Assembly: GCF_947331445.1 (NCBI RefSeq)
Contig: NZ_CAMZOG010000044.1
Location: 1 to 37,834 of the forward strand
Length of the DNA stretch: 37,834 nucleotides
Origin: Parendozoicomonas sp. Alg238-R29
GTDB lineage: Bacteria; Pseudomonadota; Gammaproteobacteria; Pseudomonadales; Endozoicomonadaceae
Direction of reading: 5' to 3'
Every line of letters starts with the position of its first letter. Position 1 is the first letter of the stretch. The notes beneath the pieces were generated by a model that did not search any database, was not told where the DNA came from, and saw only the letters and a list, made by a program, of their open reading frames with translations. Shown here piece after piece: positions 35,541 through 37,834 of the stretch. The position numbers were made by a program, and so were the translations under genes.

Positions 35541-36587
35541 TCATAGTCTTTGCAGTTTCTCCAATGCCTGAACCAGTTTGATTTCAGACCCGGAAAAATG
35601 GCTTGTCCTTAACTCGTCAAGGGAAGTGTCCTGACTTCCCAGTCCGGCAGCTAAAAGTATTTGCTTCTGCTGACTGTATTCGTTCAGTCGCTGCTGCCAT
35701 TGATCACGTTGGTTATCGAGCGCAGAAAGGCGCTCAGCAGCTTCATAGCCAAATGCTACTGAACGGAGTTCATAAATGTCTGTGTCAGAAGCGCCGTTCG
35801 CTCTGGCTTTGGTAACTTGCTCCTTCAATACTTTTTGTTGGACGCTCAGCGATTGTTGTTCTGCATACTCAGGCCAGGCTCGGGCAAGTTCATTCAGCTT
35901 TTGCTGGCGTTGTTCTTCGGTAAGGCTTTGATCCCGTTCTATGGTTGTTTTACTCAGTATAAAACGGTCGTAACGTTCTTCTTCCCCGAAAAAGGCTTCC
36001 GCCATCTCTGGCCCCAGTTCTGCAGTTCTGGTCCGGGACAGCAGCTCCATACGTTGCTGAAGAAGCTCGGTAATAGACAGAGCGCTGAACATTTCAGCAA
36101 GTTCCAGTTGTTGTTCTGCCAAGTGAACCTTATAGGAAACATAGCGGTCGAAATAAGCCAGGGAGGCAACAGCAACACGAGGAGAGTATTGCTCTTTCAC
36201 GTAGTTGTAAAACTGATCCCGGATGGCCGAAACAGGCTGTTCCCCCAAGGTTGCCAGATAGTACTCAAATAAACGACGCATAGAGGGTGTGATAATGGGT
36301 AGGCCAGCAGCATTCAGCACCAATTCGCCATCAGGTGTTGTTCCACGTAATGAAAGCTTGGCAGAAGTTATTGCCTCTGCAGGGAGGGAATTGTCCTCAA
36401 TGTCTTGCTCTGGCGTTTGCCACAGAGAAACATCAGAAGTGAGCGCCGGGTTTGTGAATGTTACTTCCGGACTAGCTTGCTGCGCATCGGGCTGCTGGCC
36501 ATAGAGTAGATAAATGCTGGTGCCGGTAATAATGACCGACAGGGCAATCAGGCTGGAAATCCTGAATATCCCGCTATTGCGTTCCAT
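35541..36587 (-). CDS. lifO: Lipase-specific foldase (Lif/LipB steric chaperone)
   Basis: The protein has 348 residues. One membrane anchor (about 9-29) holds it in the inner membrane, followed by a variable linker (30-95) and the helical folding domain. The hallmark RxxFDYxLSA...E motif appears as RRLFEYYLAT with E116 (R104, F107, Y109); the aspartate is replaced by glutamate at 108, a mild change. The rest is charged, helix-forming sequence with many Glu/Gln, as expected. It folds the lipase in the periplasm. Gene order is foldase first, lipase second, the reverse of Pseudomonas and Burkholderia but as in Acinetobacter. The two genes probably form one operon. Confidence 0.93.
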   Translation of the reverse strand: MERNSGIFRISSLIALSVIITGTSIYLLYGQQPDAQQASPEVTFTNPALTSDVSLWQTPEQDIEDNSLPAEAITSAKLSLRGTTPDGELVLNAAGLPIITPSMRRLFEYYLATLGEQPVSAIRDQFYNYVKEQYSPRVAVASLAYFDRYVSYKVHLAEQQLELAEMFSALSITELLQQRMELLSRTRTAELGPEMAEAFFGEEERYDRFILSKTTIERDQSLTEEQRQQKLNELARAWPEYAEQQSLSVQQKVLKEQVTKARANGASDTDIYELRSVAFGYEAAERLSALDNQRDQWQQRLNEYSQQKQILLAAGLGSQDTSLDELRTSHFSGSEIKLVQALEKLQRL

Positions 36588-36790
36588 GGGAATGACTCAT
36601 TTTTATTATTGTTATTGTCGCTCTGCTTTAGGCTGCTAAGTGCATCCACGCACTACACATACACATTCACTACATATGCATTACAGGCAGGCATAGCAGA
36701 TACTTATCTTTGATTATTATTTAATCACTTGCTCCATTGTGGGGCAAGGAAAGACGACAAGTGTTGTGATGGGGTTTGAAAAAACATCGA

Positions 36791-36812
36791 AAACAAAACC
36801 CGCATCAGCGGG
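36791..36812 (-). terminator. Terminator after the small gene at 36865
   Basis: CCCGC (36799-36803) and GCGGG (36808-36812) with loop ATCA; on the minus strand TTTTGTTTT follows. The same CCCGC-ATCA-GCGGG core occurs in the terminator at 18058, about 18.7 kb away. Confidence 0.6.
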
Positions 36813-36864
36813 CTTTGTTTGGGTGAAGGATTTGAAGTCGCTATGGCTTAATTGAGAACACCCC

Positions 36865-37050
36865 TTAGTGATCGGTTGCTGCAATTCTGGCGGAGTTATC
36901 AATCGGACAGGGAAGCAGGTCTTTCGGCTGGTAGCTTCTTATCTCCCCCCACTCCATACGAACCTTAAGCCAGCCCGGTTGAGTAGTGTTTTCGATAATT
37001 CCCCGTTCATAGGTAATACGATCTCTGACATACAATTGCTGAACTTTCAT
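36865..37050 (-). CDS. Small hypothetical protein
   Basis: The frame has 61 residues with AAGG upstream of the ATG. The sequence is mixed and folded-looking (VRDRITYERGIIENTTQ, WLKVRMEWGEIRSYQPKDLLPC), without a signal peptide or membrane segment. A terminator-like hairpin 50 bp downstream in the same direction supports it being transcribed. I do not recognise the family; it could be a small conserved SH3-like or DNA-associated protein. It is weakly supported by length alone. Confidence 0.5.
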   Translation of the reverse strand: MKVQQLYVRDRITYERGIIENTTQPGWLKVRMEWGEIRSYQPKDLLPCPIDNSARIAATDH

Positions 37051-37298
37051 CCTTGAAACGTCCTTCCCGACAGTGAGTTGATAGCTTTAAAGTTAGTCGC
37101 AGTTTATTCCAGCTTGGTGAAGCTTCTGTTATTTTTTTATGAACGTAATTTACGTCTTTTGAACATAGGCTCAGTCCAACAACCAAGAAGAACCCATAAA
37201 TTTGAGTTTAGAAGATTTTCTATTCACGCAAGAGAAATCTAACAAATAGTTTTTACTATTTCACTGCTGTCCGGTTAAAAAATCGAGAAAGGCGTGAG

Positions 37299-37374
37299 AT
37301 GTCTGTCTTTAGTGGTTTGCGGTAAAATAGCGGTTGTCGAGACAGCTATTTCACAAAACAAAAAAGACAGACAT
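37299..37374 (+). promoter_or_regulatory. Nested inverted repeats covering the transposase start codon
   Basis: ATGTCTGTCTTT (37299-37310) pairs exactly with AAAGACAGACAT (37363-37374), and inside it AAATAGC (37325-37331) pairs with GCTATTT (37345-37351). The first two bases of the transposase ATG (37373-37375) lie in the right arm. A transcript entering from outside would bury the start codon; a promoter inside the left arm would not. The rest of 37051-37298 shows no gene; the IS left end must be within it or just inside 37261-37300. Confidence 0.65.
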
Positions 37375-37834
37375 GAAGCATCATAACAGCGTTTTCCAAC
37401 AGTTACTCAAAACAATCCCACGTCACCAGTTTCAGAAGGTCGTTGATCGCCACAACGGGGATCATCGCATCAGGACTCTGTCATGCTGGACTCAGCTCGT
37501 TGCCATGATGTTTGCTCAACTGGCCAGCCGGGTTTCCATTCGGGATCTGGTTGAGAATTTTAATACCTGCCACAACCACCATTATCATTTGGGTGTCTCT
37601 CGCATAAAGCGCTCTTCATTGTCAGATGCCAACAGCACTCGGGCGGCCAGCATTTTCTCAGAAACCTTTTTCTTTCTATTGCAAAAAGTCAGAAGCCATC
37701 TGCCTCGGGGAGCGGCCAGTGATATGGTTCGCCTGATTGATTCCACGACCATTGACTTAAATTTGAACCAGTTTGAGTGGGCGCATTTCCGAAAAACCAA
37801 AGGCGGCATAAAGCTTCATACGGTGTATGACCCG
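37373..37834 (+). CDS. IS4-family transposase, N-terminal part (cut by window edge)
   Basis: An uninterrupted frame of 154 codons runs from the ATG at 37373 to the last base. It starts MKHHNSVFQQLLKTIPRHQF and holds the N-terminal DUF4372-like block (CWTQLVAMMFAQLASRVSIRD, LGVSRIKRSSLSDAN) and the first catalytic aspartate in LIDSTTID, followed by FRKTKGGIKLHTVYD. This is the usual layout of IS4-family DDE transposases with the DUF4372 domain. The last two catalytic acids would lie beyond the window, so intactness is unknown. The start codon lies in a strong hairpin. Confidence 0.88.
   Translation, partial: MKHHNSVFQQLLKTIPRHQFQKVVDRHNGDHRIRTLSCWTQLVAMMFAQLASRVSIRDLVENFNTCHNHHYHLGVSRIKRSSLSDANSTRAASIFSETFFFLLQKVRSHLPRGAASDMVRLIDSTTIDLNLNQFEWAHFRKTKGGIKLHTVYDP

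Noticed and set aside
36717-36902. 61-residue minus-strand frame overlapping the small gene at 36865
   Set aside because: It runs through the terminator hairpin and has no ribosome site; the 36865-37050 frame is the better candidate.
37585-37809. Minus-strand frame of 74 residues near the window end
   Set aside because: It is antisense to the clearly conserved IS4 transposase frame.

Overview
The window looks like a chromosomal segment of a host-associated gammaproteobacterium. The gene content (PutA/PutP with an AraC regulator, family I.1 lipase with its foldase, a serine/glycine/one-carbon cluster, eukaryotic-type kinase and phosphatase, IS remnants, roughly even base composition) fits Oceanospirillales, and Endozoicomonas-like symbionts are my best guess. 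That placement is from gene content only.

Layout. 1-2100 is accessory DNA: the 3' end of an ISAs1-type transposase, a probable 2-oxoglutarate/Fe(II) oxygenase whose last four residues form a CaaX-like tail, and a decayed gene with a 7-bp tandem duplication. 2119-6516 carries an MsbA-type ABC exporter, a short-chain dehydrogenase and a Tat-exported PhoD phosphatase. 6678-9785 is an OmpR-type two-component system facing a small outer-membrane beta-barrel gene across a shared regulatory region. 9861-21285 is the metabolic core: purU, gcvT, gcvP, gcvH and an L-serine dehydratase lie on the minus strand, an XRE-cupin regulator diverges from them, and glyA and an AGCS-type Na+/alanine-glycine symporter follow. 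21411-25261 holds an orphan amino-acid binding protein, an amidohydrolase pseudogene, a PP2C-type phosphatase with a 200-residue novel N-terminus, and an IS630 wreck. 25341-31032 is putP-putA-araC. 31119-33086 has a lipoprotein with an internal duplication and a di-iron membrane hydroxylase. 33114-34434 is a Ser/Thr-kinase gene split by a frameshift at a G6 run. 34506-36587 is lipase plus foldase. The window ends in the 5' part of an IS4-family transposase.

How it works together. Serine dehydratase, SHMT, the glycine cleavage complex and formyl-THF deformylase form one circuit that turns imported glycine/serine into pyruvate, ammonia and one-carbon units while recycling THF. The same palindrome, TTTCC-N4-GGAAA, lies upstream of the serine dehydratase-gcv operon (perfect), glyA (one mismatch) and the symporter (one mismatch), so the XRE-cupin protein probably runs this as a local regulon. 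The put genes form a second amino-acid catabolic unit, and PhoD, the lipase and the two-component system suit scavenging from a nutrient-rich host environment. The oxygenase, phosphatase and kinase are the best candidates for host-directed or otherwise undescribed functions.
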